Below are positions 43,746 to 53,008 of a stretch of DNA of 64,000 nt, in pieces. The translations under genes were made by a program, and so were the position numbers. The stretch is taken from positions 62,001 through 126,000 of the forward strand of contig JAGCVX010000010.1 of the NCBI GenBank assembly GCA_017962145.1, read 5' to 3'. The number at the start of each line of letters is the position of its first letter. Position 1 is the stretch's first letter. This DNA is from Clostridiales bacterium. Lineage in GTDB: Bacteria; Bacillota; Clostridia; Saccharofermentanales; Saccharofermentanaceae. A model generated the notes under the pieces. That model saw only the letters and a program-made list of their open reading frames with translations, searched no databases and was not told the DNA's origin.

Positions 43746-45779
43746 TCACACCTCGGAGATCGAGATCAGGATCAGCGGACGGCGCTTGGTGCTCTCATAA
43801 AGCATGCTCTTCAGCGCATCGCGGATGTGGTTGGACTCCACGGCTTCGCGGATGGACTTGGTGGATTTCTGTGACTCCAGACGATGCAGATAGTTGAAGA
43901 GTTTCTGCGAGCATTCGTGCTGGATCGGACCGGCTTCGCTTTCGAAAAGGAATCCGACGGACTGCAGGACCGGCGGGCAGAGAAGCTTGCCGGAGACCTT
44001 GGAGATGACGATGGATACGGAAACGACACCATCATCAGCAAGGACACGTCTGTCGCGGAATACACGGTTGTCGATATCACCTGCGCCGGCACCGTCGATG
44101 AGAACAGGTGCGGCCGGAACGTAGCCGTTGATCTTGGCGGAATCCGCGGTCACTTCCAGAACGTCGCCGTTATTTAAGATAAAGGTTCTGGAATCCGGTG
44201 TACCCAGGCGTCTTGCCAGCTCGGCGTGACGGAAGAGCATACGATATTCACCGTGGCACGGAACGAAGAACTTCGGCTTGACCAGTGTATGGATCAGCGT
44301 CAGTTCGTCGAGGTAGGCGTGGCCGGAAACGTGAACATCTGCGAGAGATTCGTAGATGACGTGCGCACCGCGGCGGAAGAGCTCGTTGATAACGCGGTAG
44401 ATCGGCTTTTCGTTACCCGGGATCGGATGCGCGGAAAGGATGACCGTATCGCCTTCGTGGATATCGACAACGCGATGCGACGCAAAAGCCATACGGGACA
44501 GTGCGGACATCGGCTCGGCCTGCGAACCGGTGGTCAGGATGACGACCTCTTCAGGCTCGTATTTGTTGATGTCGTTGATATCGATCAAGGTGCTGGGATT
44601 CATGGTGATGTATCCCAGAGAATTTGCAACGGAGAACGTATTGAGCATCGATCTGCCGATGAGCGCGACCTTTCGGTTATACATCTCGGCGGCGGTAAAG
44701 ATCTGCTGCATACGGTGCACGTGCGAGCTGAATGTCGCGATGATGATTCTTCCCGTGGTGTTCTGGAAGATCCTCTGGAAGGACTCGCCGACGTGCTTTT
44801 CAGACGGGGAGGAGCCCGGGATCTCGACGTTGGTGCTCTCGGCAAGCATCAGGAGCACGCCCTGACGGCCGTATTCCGCGAAACGTCCGAGGTCGATCGG
44901 CTCACCGTTGATCGGAGTAAAGTCGATCTTAAAGTCACCGGTGTGGATGATGTTTCCGATCGGTGTGCGGATCGCAAAAGCAAATGCATCGGCGATACTG
45001 TGATTGACGCGGATGAATTCTACGGCAAATGCACTTCCGGCCTTGATGACATCGCCAGCTGCGCAGTATACCATCTCGATGCCACGGGTTCCGACACCGG
45101 CATCCATCAGCTTGTGACGGGCCAGTTCGATGGTGAGCTTACCGCCGTAAAGCGGGCACTTGAGCTCGCGCATCAGGTAGGGCAGGGAACCGATATGGTC
45201 TTCATGTCCGTGGGTCAGGAAGATACCGCGGACACGGTCTTTATTCTGAAGTACATAAGTATAGTCCTGAATAACGGAGTCAACGCCGAGCATGCTCTCT
45301 TCCGGGAACGCGACACCGACATCGACGATGATGATGTCGTTACCATACTCGAAAAGAGTCATATTCTTACCGATCTCCTGCATACCACCAAGCGGGATGA
45401 TGCGGAGCTTGTGGGTCGACTTCTTCGCCGCAAAAGCTTTTTCGGCATCCTGGATGGTTTTCAGGAAAGTGGTATTGATCTCGGAAAGAACTTCGTCAGA
45501 TGCAGTGGAAAATGCACCGAAGCCGGCCGGCTTGGTCTTCGGTTTGGAAGAGACAAGACGGGAACGGGTATTGCGAAGTTTCGCGCTCTTCGTAGAAGCT
45601 GCCGCACTTTTGCCACGGCCGGAAACCGGCTTTTTGGAAGAAGAACGGGAAGAACTGGATGCATTTTTAGTCTTTTCTTTTTTTGCGGAAGCCGCAGCGG
45701 AAGGAAGTCGAACCGCATTGTTGTACTGAGCCGCCTTGCCCTTCGGGACAGGTGCGACTCTTCTCTTAGGTTGTGTCAT
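43746..45779 (-). CDS. rnj: Ribonuclease J with long basic N-terminal extension
   Basis: A 677-residue metallo-beta-lactamase/beta-CASP ribonuclease that degrades and matures mRNA and rRNA. The core begins near residue 125 (KLRIIPLGGMQEIGKNM), with FLTHGHEDHIGS (metal site), ANSTNVEIPG-like segment, beta-CASP TTGSQAEPMSAL and SGHAY, and FVPCHGEYR. The 125 residues before it are Ser/Ala/Lys/Pro-rich, basic and probably unstructured, much longer than in Bacillus RNase J1 (555 residues in total). ATG at 45779 follows gagga; a TTG at 45785 is an alternative. It lies 12 bp behind the SH3/3D gene, so it is in one operon. Confidence 0.92.
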   Translation of the reverse strand: MTQPKRRVAPVPKGKAAQYNNAVRLPSAAASAKKEKTKNASSSSRSSSKKPVSGRGKSAAASTKSAKLRNTRSRLVSSKPKTKPAGFGAFSTASDEVLSEINTTFLKTIQDAEKAFAAKKSTHKLRIIPLGGMQEIGKNMTLFEYGNDIIIVDVGVAFPEESMLGVDSVIQDYTYVLQNKDRVRGIFLTHGHEDHIGSLPYLMRELKCPLYGGKLTIELARHKLMDAGVGTRGIEMVYCAAGDVIKAGSAFAVEFIRVNHSIADAFAFAIRTPIGNIIHTGDFKIDFTPINGEPIDLGRFAEYGRQGVLLMLAESTNVEIPGSSPSEKHVGESFQRIFQNTTGRIIIATFSSHVHRMQQIFTAAEMYNRKVALIGRSMLNTFSVANSLGYITMNPSTLIDINDINKYEPEEVVILTTGSQAEPMSALSRMAFASHRVVDIHEGDTVILSAHPIPGNEKPIYRVINELFRRGAHVIYESLADVHVSGHAYLDELTLIHTLVKPKFFVPCHGEYRMLFRHAELARRLGTPDSRTFILNNGDVLEVTADSAKINGYVPAAPVLIDGAGAGDIDNRVFRDRRVLADDGVVSVSIVISKVSGKLLCPPVLQSVGFLFESEAGPIQHECSQKLFNYLHRLESQKSTKSIREAVESNHIRDALKSMLYESTKRRPLILISISEV

Positions 45780-45791
45780 ATTCAATTATCC

Positions 45792-46826
45792 TCAGTTTAC
45801 GATATAGATACGAACGTTGTTGAGTGTCGGGTGATTGCCCGTTTCTCCGTCTTCCGCAAATATATCAATGATATGGCCTTTCACGGCTGAGCCAGTATCT
45901 TCGACAGTATAATACCCATCGCCGCCTAATGGGTCATTTTCGATGTAAATTACCGTACCGAAAGGCAGGATGCTGGTATCTGCAGCGATCGTTCTTCCTT
46001 CGGTAGCCTGGGAACCGGAAGCCGTTCTGCGGCTGCCGTTCTGCGGGCCGTAGAATGTGACCTTAAAGTCGTCTCCAATCAGCGTCATCGTACCCGGCTC
46101 CGGTGCAGGACGCGGTGTCGGTGTAGGCGCAGTGGTAGGCTTCGGTGTAGGTGTTGCTTCCGGAGCCTTCGTAGGAGACTTCGGAGTCGGTGTAGGAGTC
46201 GGCTTCGGCTTCGGTGTCGGAGTCGGAGTAACCGGCTTTTCATCGAGGCAGAGGGATGCCAGTACATAGGTGTCGCGGACTGTGCGGTACCAGCCGTTGC
46301 TGGTCACAGCGACGACTTCGATGGCGTCTCCGGCCTTAAGTGTCTTCGTGATCTCGTATTCGGTTCCCGGACCGGAACGTACGTTGACTTCGCCGTTAAC
46401 GTAGTATGTTCCGCTCTTCGGGGTCTCGGTCCAGGAAGGTGTCGGAACCGGTGTTGCCGTTGCTTCTCCGCCCGGGAAGGTGGAGTTGGCAGGATCGACC
46501 GGTGTGGTCTCCGAAGAAGGATCAGTTGTCGCATCCGGATCCGCGACCGTGGTATCGTCCGGGATCTCGTCGATGGAAGCGCCTCCTGCAATGATCTCTT
46601 CACTTGTGGGAACCGTTGTCTCAGTCGTAGTCTCTTCGGGCTCGACCGAAGTCATCTCAGTCTCATATACTTCATCGACGCCGGACATGTCCGGACCATC
46701 GCTCAGAAGCGAGTCTGCGCCGACGACACAGGAAAAGGCGAGCAGGATTATGATTCCCGTACCGATTCCGGCAGAGATCCGGTTGGAACCATGATGTATT
46801 TTTTTCGGCAGACCGATAAACTTCAT
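45792..46826 (-). CDS. Secreted SH3 and 3D-domain cell wall protein
   Basis: About 345 residues. A signal anchor (about 18-40, GIIILLAFSCVVGADSL) is followed by a Ser/Thr/Glu/Pro-rich spacer, a bacterial SH3 domain (GEVNVRSGPGTEYEITKTLKAG), a Thr/Pro/Lys-rich linker (TPTPTPKPKPTPTPT) and a C-terminal 3D domain (FKVTFYGPQNGSRRTASG, IAADTSILPFGTVIYIE, VEDTGSAVKGHIIDIF) with the three Asp residues of MltA/Sps-type 3D hydrolases. It probably binds and cleaves peptidoglycan. I chose ATG at 46826; a longer frame upstream lacks a good SD. It is upstream of rnj in the same operon and downstream of pyk. Confidence 0.82.
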   Translation of the reverse strand: MKFIGLPKKIHHGSNRISAGIGTGIIILLAFSCVVGADSLLSDGPDMSGVDEVYETEMTSVEPEETTTETTVPTSEEIIAGGASIDEIPDDTTVADPDATTDPSSETTPVDPANSTFPGGEATATPVPTPSWTETPKSGTYYVNGEVNVRSGPGTEYEITKTLKAGDAIEVVAVTSNGWYRTVRDTYVLASLCLDEKPVTPTPTPKPKPTPTPTPKSPTKAPEATPTPKPTTAPTPTPRPAPEPGTMTLIGDDFKVTFYGPQNGSRRTASGSQATEGRTIAADTSILPFGTVIYIENDPLGGDGYYTVEDTGSAVKGHIIDIFAEDGETGNHPTLNNVRIYIVN

Positions 46827-46957
46827 CCTGCAATCGTCCTTTCGTAAAGCATAATTATGTCCTATTTTACCACAAAAGGCGGAAATACGCAAAAACAGCG
46901 CCTTTGGGTGGGATCGTCAGCGTGGGGAAACAAGGTTGTCAAAGAAAGATTTCATGC

Positions 46958-47005
46958 AAAAAAGTGCGGTGTATCTGATACAGAAGTATCAGGATACACT
47001 ACCGC
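46958..47005 (-). terminator. Terminator of pyk
   Basis: A long interrupted stem (gcggtgtatc-tgatac with gtatca-ggatacactaccgc) overlaps the pyk stop codon and is followed on the minus strand by six T. Confidence 0.8.
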
Positions 47006-48755
47006 GCTTGGCGTCTACGGAAACCGTGCAGCCGTCCTTGAGAAGCTTGGTGCAGTTCTCGCAGGAAAGGATCGCAGGGATATCCAGCGCCATGGCAACT
47101 GTAGCCGCATGGCTCGAAGAATCGTCATCTTCGACGATCAGCGCCTTCGCATGCTTGATGAAAGGCATCATCTTATTGTTGGTGTAAGGCGCAACCAGGA
47201 TGATGCTGTCGTCCTCGGAGAGGGCCGGCTGCGTATCGAGATGCTCCGGATCTTTGACGATATAGACCGTACCGGTGACCTGAGAGCCCTGCTCATCTGA
47301 AGTGGGCTGTCCGTTACCGTGAACGATGGACTTTCCGAGTGCCTGAACACGGATCGTGTTCGTCGTACCACTCATGCCGACCGGTGTACCACCTGTCATA
47401 ACGACGAGGTCACCGTTACTGAGGAAGCCGCACTTCTGAGCTGCCTGCATGCCGACCTCGAAGAGTTCGTCTGTGGTGGCCACTTCCGGAACGAGGATCG
47501 GATATACGCCCCAGCTGAGGTTCAGCTGACGCTGTACACGCGGGAAGAGTGTACCGGCAACGATCGGGCTGGCCGGACGGAAACGGGAGATCTGACGGGC
47601 AGTTCTACCACCGTGCGTAACCGTAACGATCGCCTTGGCGTTGAGGTCCATCGCGGTCGTGCATGTTGCGTGGGAAATAGCATTTGCCACGGAAGGCATC
47701 ATGGAGGGCTTGGACTTGCTGAACTGGTACCAGTAGTCGATGGACTGCTCGGTCTGCTCGGCGATCTGAACCATCATCTTCAGCGCCTCTACCGGATACT
47801 TACCGTTTGCTGTCTCACCGGAAAGCATGACGGCAGAAGTACCATCGTAGATCGCGTTTGCGACGTCGGAAACCTCTGCACGGGTCGGACGCGGGTTACG
47901 GATCATGGAGTCGAGCATCTGGGTCGCGGTGATGGAGATCTTGCCGGCAGTATGGCACTGCTGGATGCATCTTTTCTGGACGATCGGTACATTTGCCGCA
48001 GGGATCTCGACACCGAGGTCACCTCTTGCGACCATGATACCGTTACTTACTTTCAGGATCTCGTCGAAGTTTAAGATACCTTCGTTATTCTCGATCTTCG
48101 CGATGATGTTGATGCCGTGGTCACCGTGCTTTTCGAGGATGTGACGGATCTCCTGGACGTCTCTTGCTTTTCTTACGAAAGAAGCGGCGATGAAATCAAA
48201 TTCGTTCTTTACGGCAAAGAGGATATCTTCCTTATCCTTTGCAGTCAGAGCCGGCAGGCAAAGCTCGACATCCGGAACATTGACGCTCTTTTTTGTGGAG
48301 ACCGGACCTCCGTTGCTGACTGTGCAGTAGATGTCGCCGCCCTTGATCTTCTTTACGATCAACTCGATGAGACCATCATCGATGAGGATACGGGAACCGA
48401 CCTTTACGTCACCGGCCAGTTCCTTATAGGAAACGGAGAACTCCTTTTCGGTACCCATGACATCTTTTTCACGGATAATTACTTCGGAACCTTCGATGAA
48501 GTTGGTCTTGCCGCCTTCAAATTCACCGGTTCTGATCTCCGGACCCTTTGTATCGAGAAGGAGGGCAACCGGAAGGTCGAGCTCCTCACGGATACGCTTT
48601 ACGCGATCGATACGCTTCTGATGTTCCTCGTAGGAACCGTGGGAAAAGTTCAGTCTCGCAACGTTCATGCCGGCGAGCATCAGTTCTCTGATGATCTCAT
48701 CGGAATCCGCTGCCGGACCTAATGTACAGATGATCTTTGTTTTACGCATACACAT
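46989..48755 (-). CDS. pyk: Pyruvate kinase with C-terminal PEP-utiliser domain
   Basis: A 588-residue glycolytic enzyme (PEP + ADP to pyruvate + ATP). The barrel starts MRKTKIICTLGPAA, with NFSHGSYEEH, the active-site IIAKIENNEGI, MVARGDLGVEIPA and TATQMLDSM segments. After the standard approx 470-residue enzyme is an extra C-terminal domain (about 490-588) with SSSHAATVAMALDIPAI, the PEP-mobilising/swivelling His domain known from Bacillus-type pyruvate kinases. ATG at 48755 has aggag ten bases upstream; a longer frame (to 48836) covers the leader and is rejected. It supplies pyruvate for pflB, encoded 2 kb away. Confidence 0.95.
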   Translation of the reverse strand: MCMRKTKIICTLGPAADSDEIIRELMLAGMNVARLNFSHGSYEEHQKRIDRVKRIREELDLPVALLLDTKGPEIRTGEFEGGKTNFIEGSEVIIREKDVMGTEKEFSVSYKELAGDVKVGSRILIDDGLIELIVKKIKGGDIYCTVSNGGPVSTKKSVNVPDVELCLPALTAKDKEDILFAVKNEFDFIAASFVRKARDVQEIRHILEKHGDHGINIIAKIENNEGILNFDEILKVSNGIMVARGDLGVEIPAANVPIVQKRCIQQCHTAGKISITATQMLDSMIRNPRPTRAEVSDVANAIYDGTSAVMLSGETANGKYPVEALKMMVQIAEQTEQSIDYWYQFSKSKPSMMPSVANAISHATCTTAMDLNAKAIVTVTHGGRTARQISRFRPASPIVAGTLFPRVQRQLNLSWGVYPILVPEVATTDELFEVGMQAAQKCGFLSNGDLVVMTGGTPVGMSGTTNTIRVQALGKSIVHGNGQPTSDEQGSQVTGTVYIVKDPEHLDTQPALSEDDSIILVAPYTNNKMMPFIKHAKALIVEDDDSSSHAATVAMALDIPAILSCENCTKLLKDGCTVSVDAKRGSVS

Positions 48756-48845
48756 ATTTAAAAATCTCCTATTTTCAGGGCATGGGGCCGCTTTCCCGCC
48801 TGCGCGAAAAGCACCCGCCGCCGGTATTTGATCCAATTTTTATCA

Positions 48846-48874
48846 CATATAAGATACCACCACATATTTGTCAA
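48846..48874 (-). promoter_or_regulatory. Promoter of pyk
   Basis: On the minus strand TTGACA (48869-48874), 17-bp spacer, TATATG (48846-48851), about 90 bp upstream of the start. Confidence 0.75.
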
Positions 48875-48981
48875 TGCCACAGAAATGGTGTTGTGCGTTT
48901 TGACAAAAATATGAGGTGGTTTCTTCATGACTGTTCCCGGATGAACGGTGCGTAAGTCATTAGCGCTTTTTTCAGTGTTTT

Positions 48982-50136
48982 TTAGTCTTCCGGAGTCAGA
49001 ATGGCGACCGACATCTTGTTGGCTTCTCCTCGGAAGTAGCTTGGTGTATCCGGATCGACATCCTTATCCGGCACCGAATTCAGAACGATCATCGAACCGT
49101 CAGGGAGGATCTGACAATTTCTCAGATCCGTGAAATCCAGGTCGGTATTATCAGAGGAAAGAACGGGCTTAGTCTTCTTCTCTGTGATGAGATACTGCAG
49201 CATGCCCCTCTCGGTGAAGACGTAGCAATCTGTATTTCTGGCAAGATCGTAAGCAATCGACGTGTCTGACTGATACCTATCCTTGAGTTCTCCGGTGTTG
49301 ATATCGACTTCCTGAAAGCCGGCGATCTCGGTGTAGGGCGGCGCGACGTGTGCGACATACCATTTGCCTTCGGAGTAGTTCATAAAGGGCCAAAGGGTAG
49401 ATTCTGTCACGCTGTTGATCAGATTTCCTTCGGAATCGAAAAGGAAGAGATTCCCCTCGGCCGCGACAAAGATATTGCCGTTTTCCATCGGATAGACATG
49501 CGAACCATAGAGGTTGGCACTGACGTCAAAAGTCAGATCACGCAGTCTCTCTCCGGAAGGGGAGATGACGAACACAAACGGAGAGGAGATGCATTCGCCA
49601 TCATCGAACCTATTTGTGACGACTAAGATTTCGCCATTATCCAGAGCGAAAGCGTTCTCGAATGTGCAGTTCTCATCCATTTGGACTGTGGCGATATTTT
49701 TGCCGGTCAAGTCAAAAAGCTGCAGACTGGTATACAAGCCGTCCCCCAGAGATTGGTAGTTGTTCTCTAATACCAGCGCTTCCATGGATTCCTCTTTCGG
49801 AATGGCGATTACATTTATCAGAATCCGGTCGCCTACAATCGAAGAGTTGGAAAAAATCGTTGCGCCGAACTCTACGTCTTTGATCGGTTCCAGCTGCAGT
49901 TCGGCGCATTCTGCATGGTAAAACGAGGCAGCTTGCTGCGTTGTCGGGGCAGGATCGGTTCCTTGGGTGTCCGACTGATCCTTTTCTTCTTCTGTATCCG
50001 TGTTGTCCGAGCTTACGGTTTCTTTCGAGTCTGTGGTTCCGTTATTATCCTTTTTTGTGTTTCCGCATGCGCTCAGACCCAGGAGCATACTTCCTGCAAG
50101 AGCAAAAGCGAGCAGAGTTCGGATTGATTTTTTCAT
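48982..50136 (-). CDS. Putative lipoprotein with beta-propeller-like repeats
   Basis: A 384-residue exported lipoprotein: Lys-rich start, hydrophobic core and lipobox LSAC with Cys24. A Ser/Thr/Asp/Glu-rich spacer of about 50 residues follows. The rest (about 75-384) alternates strands such as LFDLTGKNIATVQMD, NGNIFVAAEGNLFLFDSEGNLI and GGxx-like turns, resembling a seven-bladed propeller of WD/YncE type. The function is unknown; it may bind a wall or extracellular ligand. gggagg precedes the ATG. It is upstream of pyk on the same strand with a 226-bp gap and a separate pyk promoter. Confidence 0.72.
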   Translation of the reverse strand: MKKSIRTLLAFALAGSMLLGLSACGNTKKDNNGTTDSKETVSSDNTDTEEEKDQSDTQGTDPAPTTQQAASFYHAECAELQLEPIKDVEFGATIFSNSSIVGDRILINVIAIPKEESMEALVLENNYQSLGDGLYTSLQLFDLTGKNIATVQMDENCTFENAFALDNGEILVVTNRFDDGECISSPFVFVISPSGERLRDLTFDVSANLYGSHVYPMENGNIFVAAEGNLFLFDSEGNLINSVTESTLWPFMNYSEGKWYVAHVAPPYTEIAGFQEVDINTGELKDRYQSDTSIAYDLARNTDCYVFTERGMLQYLITEKKTKPVLSSDNTDLDFTDLRNCQILPDGSMIVLNSVPDKDVDPDTPSYFRGEANKMSVAILTPED

Positions 50137-50376
50137 AGTTGACCTCCCATGTTGTACGAGTTGTTTTGTCTGTCATATTAAGTATCGTTGATTTTCTACT
50201 TCATTGCGTGAAACATTTGTCACGAAAAGAACAGGCGCGGGAAAACGGCCTTTTTTCATGCGGATCCAGACAGGAGTAAGGTATGCGGTTTTCGCTCATT
50301 TCGGCATTCGGTGAAAGCGCCAATGCCATCTTTTATATACGAAAGAAATTTGTACAAAAAAGATTGTTTCAAACGG

Positions 50377-50405
50377 GTGACATCGACCCGACCTTGCGTT
50401 ATGAT
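50377..50405 (+). promoter_or_regulatory. Candidate pflB promoter
   Basis: GTGACA (50377-50382), 17-bp spacer, TATGAT (50400-50405). If used, pflB has a leader of about 290 nt. Confidence 0.5.
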
Positions 50406-50702
50406 GAATGCGTAATGAAAATCATTTGATCGGAGAGAGTATTTTTCTTCGAATACGCTGTGGACGGTGTGGCGACTGTCCGAGGCTGAAACGACTGCAT
50501 TACGGGGTGGCTCCCGTGCTTATCCATGCAGATCCTCCCAAAGGGTGGCTCCCGAGGAAGGAAAGTGACGGTACAGTGCATTTGAAGCGGAAGAAATCGA
50601 AGAGACGATGGGCTTCATGCAAGGCTTTTTAAGATGAATGATTCGGGAGAGGGCCCGACTAAGGGTGCTCCGCAGAAATGTTCGCGAGGGAGGATTATTG
50701 CA
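50406..50702 (+). promoter_or_regulatory. Long pflB leader with repeated GGGTGGCTCCC
   Basis: The 566 bp between the lipoprotein and pflB hold no convincing gene. Within the leader the 11-mer gggtggctccc occurs at 50505-50515 and 50543-50553, each able to form a small ggg/ccc hairpin; a related gggtgctcc is at 50663-50671. A reading frame of about 74 codons (50408-50632) exists but shows no SD or known motif. A clear gagggagg SD at 50686-50693 sits before the pflB ATG. A structured regulatory leader is possible; I cannot assign it to a known riboswitch class. Confidence 0.4.
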
Positions 50703-52913
50703 ATGTTTGTACCTGGAAAATGGTCGGAGGACATCTGTGTCCGCGACTTTATCAACAAGAACTATACCCCGTACGATGGAGACGAGTCGTTTCTCGCGGG
50801 TCCGACGCAGGCGACCACGGATCTTTGGAATCAGATCCTGGAGCTTCGTAAGAAGGAAAAAGAGAACGGCGGTGTACTCGATATCGATGAGCACACTATA
50901 TCTACCATCACTTCTCATGCCCCCGGCTATATCGACAAAGATAAAGAAAAGATCGTCGGACTTCAGACCGATGCTCCGCTGAAGCGCGCTATCATGCCTT
51001 TCGGTGGTATTCGTATGGTCAGATCTTCTCTTGAGGCTTACGCAAGAGAGATGGATCCGGAAGTCGAGCGAGTCTTCCAATATAGAAAAACACATAACGA
51101 CGGCGTTTTTGACGCATATACTCCTGAGATGCAGCGCGCACGTCACTGCGGTATCCTGACCGGTCTTCCGGATGCTTATGGCCGCGGACGTATCATCGGT
51201 GACTACCGCCGTATTCCGCTTTACGGTACGGCTTTCCTGATCGCGCAGAAGAGAAAGGCGAAGGACCAGATCCTTCCTGACGTGATGGACGTTGAGACCA
51301 TCCAGCACAGAGAAGAGATCTCCGAGCAGGTCAAGAGCCTCTACGAGCTGACGAAGATGGCTCAGAGCTATGGCTTCGATATCTCCCGCGCAGCGAGAAA
51401 CTTTACCGAAGCTGTACAGTGGCTGTACTTTGGTTACCTCGGTGTTGTAAAAGAACAAAACGGTGCGGCCATGTCCCTCGGACGTGTGTCCACTTTCCTC
51501 GATATCTATGCAGAAGAAGAACTGAAGAACGGAACCATGACTGAGTCCGAGATCCAGGAAGTAGTCGATCACTTCATCATGAAGCTTCGTATCGTCCGTT
51601 TCCTTCGTACTCCTGCTTATGACGAGCTCTTCTCCGGTGACCCCACATGGATCACAGAGAGTATCGGCGGTATCGGCCTCGACGGCCGTCACATGGTCAC
51701 CAAGATGAGCTACCGTTTCCTCCACACACTGGAGAATATCGGTTCTGCACCGGAGCCGAACATGACCATCCTCTGGAGCCCGAATCTTCCGGAGAATTTC
51801 AAGAAGTACTGCGCGAAGATCTCCATCAACACTTCCTCCATCCAGTATGAGAGTGATGAGCTGATGCGTGAAAAGTTCGGTGATGACTACGCGATCGCAT
51901 GCTGCGTTTCCGCAATGCGTGTAGGTAAGCAGATGCAGTTCTTCGGTGCTCGTGCGAACCTGGCCAAGTGCCTGCTCTATGCAATCAATGGTGGTCGTGA
52001 TGAGAAGACCGGCGATCAGGTTGGTCCGGTCCGTAATCCGATCACATCCGAATATCTGGATTACGATGAAGTTATGGCACGTTTCGATGAGACTTGCGCA
52101 TGGCTTTCCAAGCTTTACATCAATACACTGAACGTCATTCACTACATGCACGATAAGTACTGCTATGAGCGTCTGGAAATGGCGCTTCACGATGAGAAGA
52201 TCGACCGCACCATGGCTTGTGGTCTTTCCGGTCTTTCCGTTATCGCAGACAGCCTTTCTGCGATCAAGTACGCGAAGGTTAAGCCGATCCGTAACGAGAT
52301 GGGTCTTGCCGTTGACTTTGAGATCACCGGTGATTATCCGCAGTACGGTAACGACAACCCGAAGGTAGACCGTATCGCGGCAGAAGTTGTCCGTAAGTTC
52401 ATGAAGCAGCTCAGCAAGCACAAGTGCTACAGAAACGCTCGTCCGACACAGTCGATCCTGACGATCACATCCAACGTAGTATACGGTAAGAAGACCGGTT
52501 CCACACCGGACGGTAGAAAAGCCGGCGAACCTTTCGCACCTGGAGCAAACCCGATGCACGGAAGAGACAGAAGTGGTGCGATCGCTTCGATGAGATCTGT
52601 TGCGAATCTGCAGTATGACTACAGCGAAGATGGTATCTCCTATACCTTCTCCATCCTGCCGGCAACGCTTGGTAAGGACGAAGAGGAGCAGAAGGTAAAT
52701 CTGTATAATCTGCTCGACGGATACTTCAACGATGGCGGTCACCACATCAACGTCAACGTCATCCTTAGAAAGACATTGCTGGATGCGATGGATCATCCTG
52801 AGAAATATCCTCAGCTCACCATCCGTGTATCCGGTTATGCAGTAAACTTCACAACACTCACACACGAACAGCAGCTTGAAGTTGTTCGTCGTACCGTGCA
52901 TTCGAAGTTCTAA
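50703..52913 (+). CDS. pflB: Formate C-acetyltransferase (pyruvate formate-lyase)
   Basis: A 736-residue glycyl radical enzyme converting pyruvate and CoA to acetyl-CoA and formate under anaerobiosis. The catalytic pair Cys400-Cys401 lies in [11 protein letters not shown], and the radical glycine is Gly711 in RVSGYAV near the C-terminus. The N-terminus [19 protein letters not shown] matches the E. coli enzyme. An in-frame ATG at 50634 exists, but ATG 50703 has an ideal SD and fits family length. The activase gene follows after an intrinsic terminator. Codon use suggests high expression. Confidence 0.97.
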   Translation: MFVPGKWSEDICVRDFINKNYTPYDGDESFLAGPTQATTDLWNQILELRKKEKENGGVLDIDEHTISTITSHAPGYIDKDKEKIVGLQTDAPLKRAIMPFGGIRMVRSSLEAYAREMDPEVERVFQYRKTHNDGVFDAYTPEMQRARHCGILTGLPDAYGRGRIIGDYRRIPLYGTAFLIAQKRKAKDQILPDVMDVETIQHREEISEQVKSLYELTKMAQSYGFDISRAARNFTEAVQWLYFGYLGVVKEQNGAAMSLGRVSTFLDIYAEEELKNGTMTESEIQEVVDHFIMKLRIVRFLRTPAYDELFSGDPTWITESIGGIGLDGRHMVTKMSYRFLHTLENIGSAPEPNMTILWSPNLPENFKKYCAKISINTSSIQYESDELMREKFGDDYAIACCVSAMRVGKQMQFFGARANLAKCLLYAINGGRDEKTGDQVGPVRNPITSEYLDYDEVMARFDETCAWLSKLYINTLNVIHYMHDKYCYERLEMALHDEKIDRTMACGLSGLSVIADSLSAIKYAKVKPIRNEMGLAVDFEITGDYPQYGNDNPKVDRIAAEVVRKFMKQLSKHKCYRNARPTQSILTITSNVVYGKKTGSTPDGRKAGEPFAPGANPMHGRDRSGAIASMRSVANLQYDYSEDGISYTFSILPATLGKDEEEQKVNLYNLLDGYFNDGGHHINVNVILRKTLLDAMDHPEKYPQLTIRVSGYAVNFTTLTHEQQLEVVRRTVHSKF

Positions 52914-52922
52914 TCGTTTTCG

Positions 52923-52984
52923 AAAAAAGTCTTCTTGCGCTGTCCTCGGTGAATGCCTGCGGAGGCGCGGCGAAGACTTTTTTT
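52923..52984 (+). terminator. Terminator between pflB and pflA
   Basis: aaaaaagtcttc (52923-52934) pairs with gaagactttttt (52972-52983), with an inner GC-rich stem and a T run. It should reduce pflA expression relative to pflB, fitting a catalytic activator. Confidence 0.85.
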
Positions 52985-53008
52985 GAAAAATAATCCTACG
53001 AGGAACCT

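Noticed and set aside
48756..48836. 27-codon N-terminal extension of pyruvate kinase
   Set aside because: It overlaps the leader, lacks an SD and is absent from the family; ATG at 48755 has a proper aggag.
50207..50224. CRP-like palindrome cgtga-n8-tcacg upstream of the lipoprotein gene
   Set aside because: The spacer is two bases longer than a CRP site, and a single occurrence is not enough, though a cAMP-forming cyclase is encoded nearby.
50408..50632. 74-codon frame in the pflB leader
   Set aside because: No SD, Arg/Lys-rich random composition, no recognisable motif.
50406..50702. ZTP (pfl motif) riboswitch upstream of pflB
   Set aside because: The conserved core including ccgcctgggc is not present.
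50634..50702. Longer pflB start at 50634
   Set aside because: No SD before it, while ATG 50703 has gagggagg at good spacing and matches homologues.
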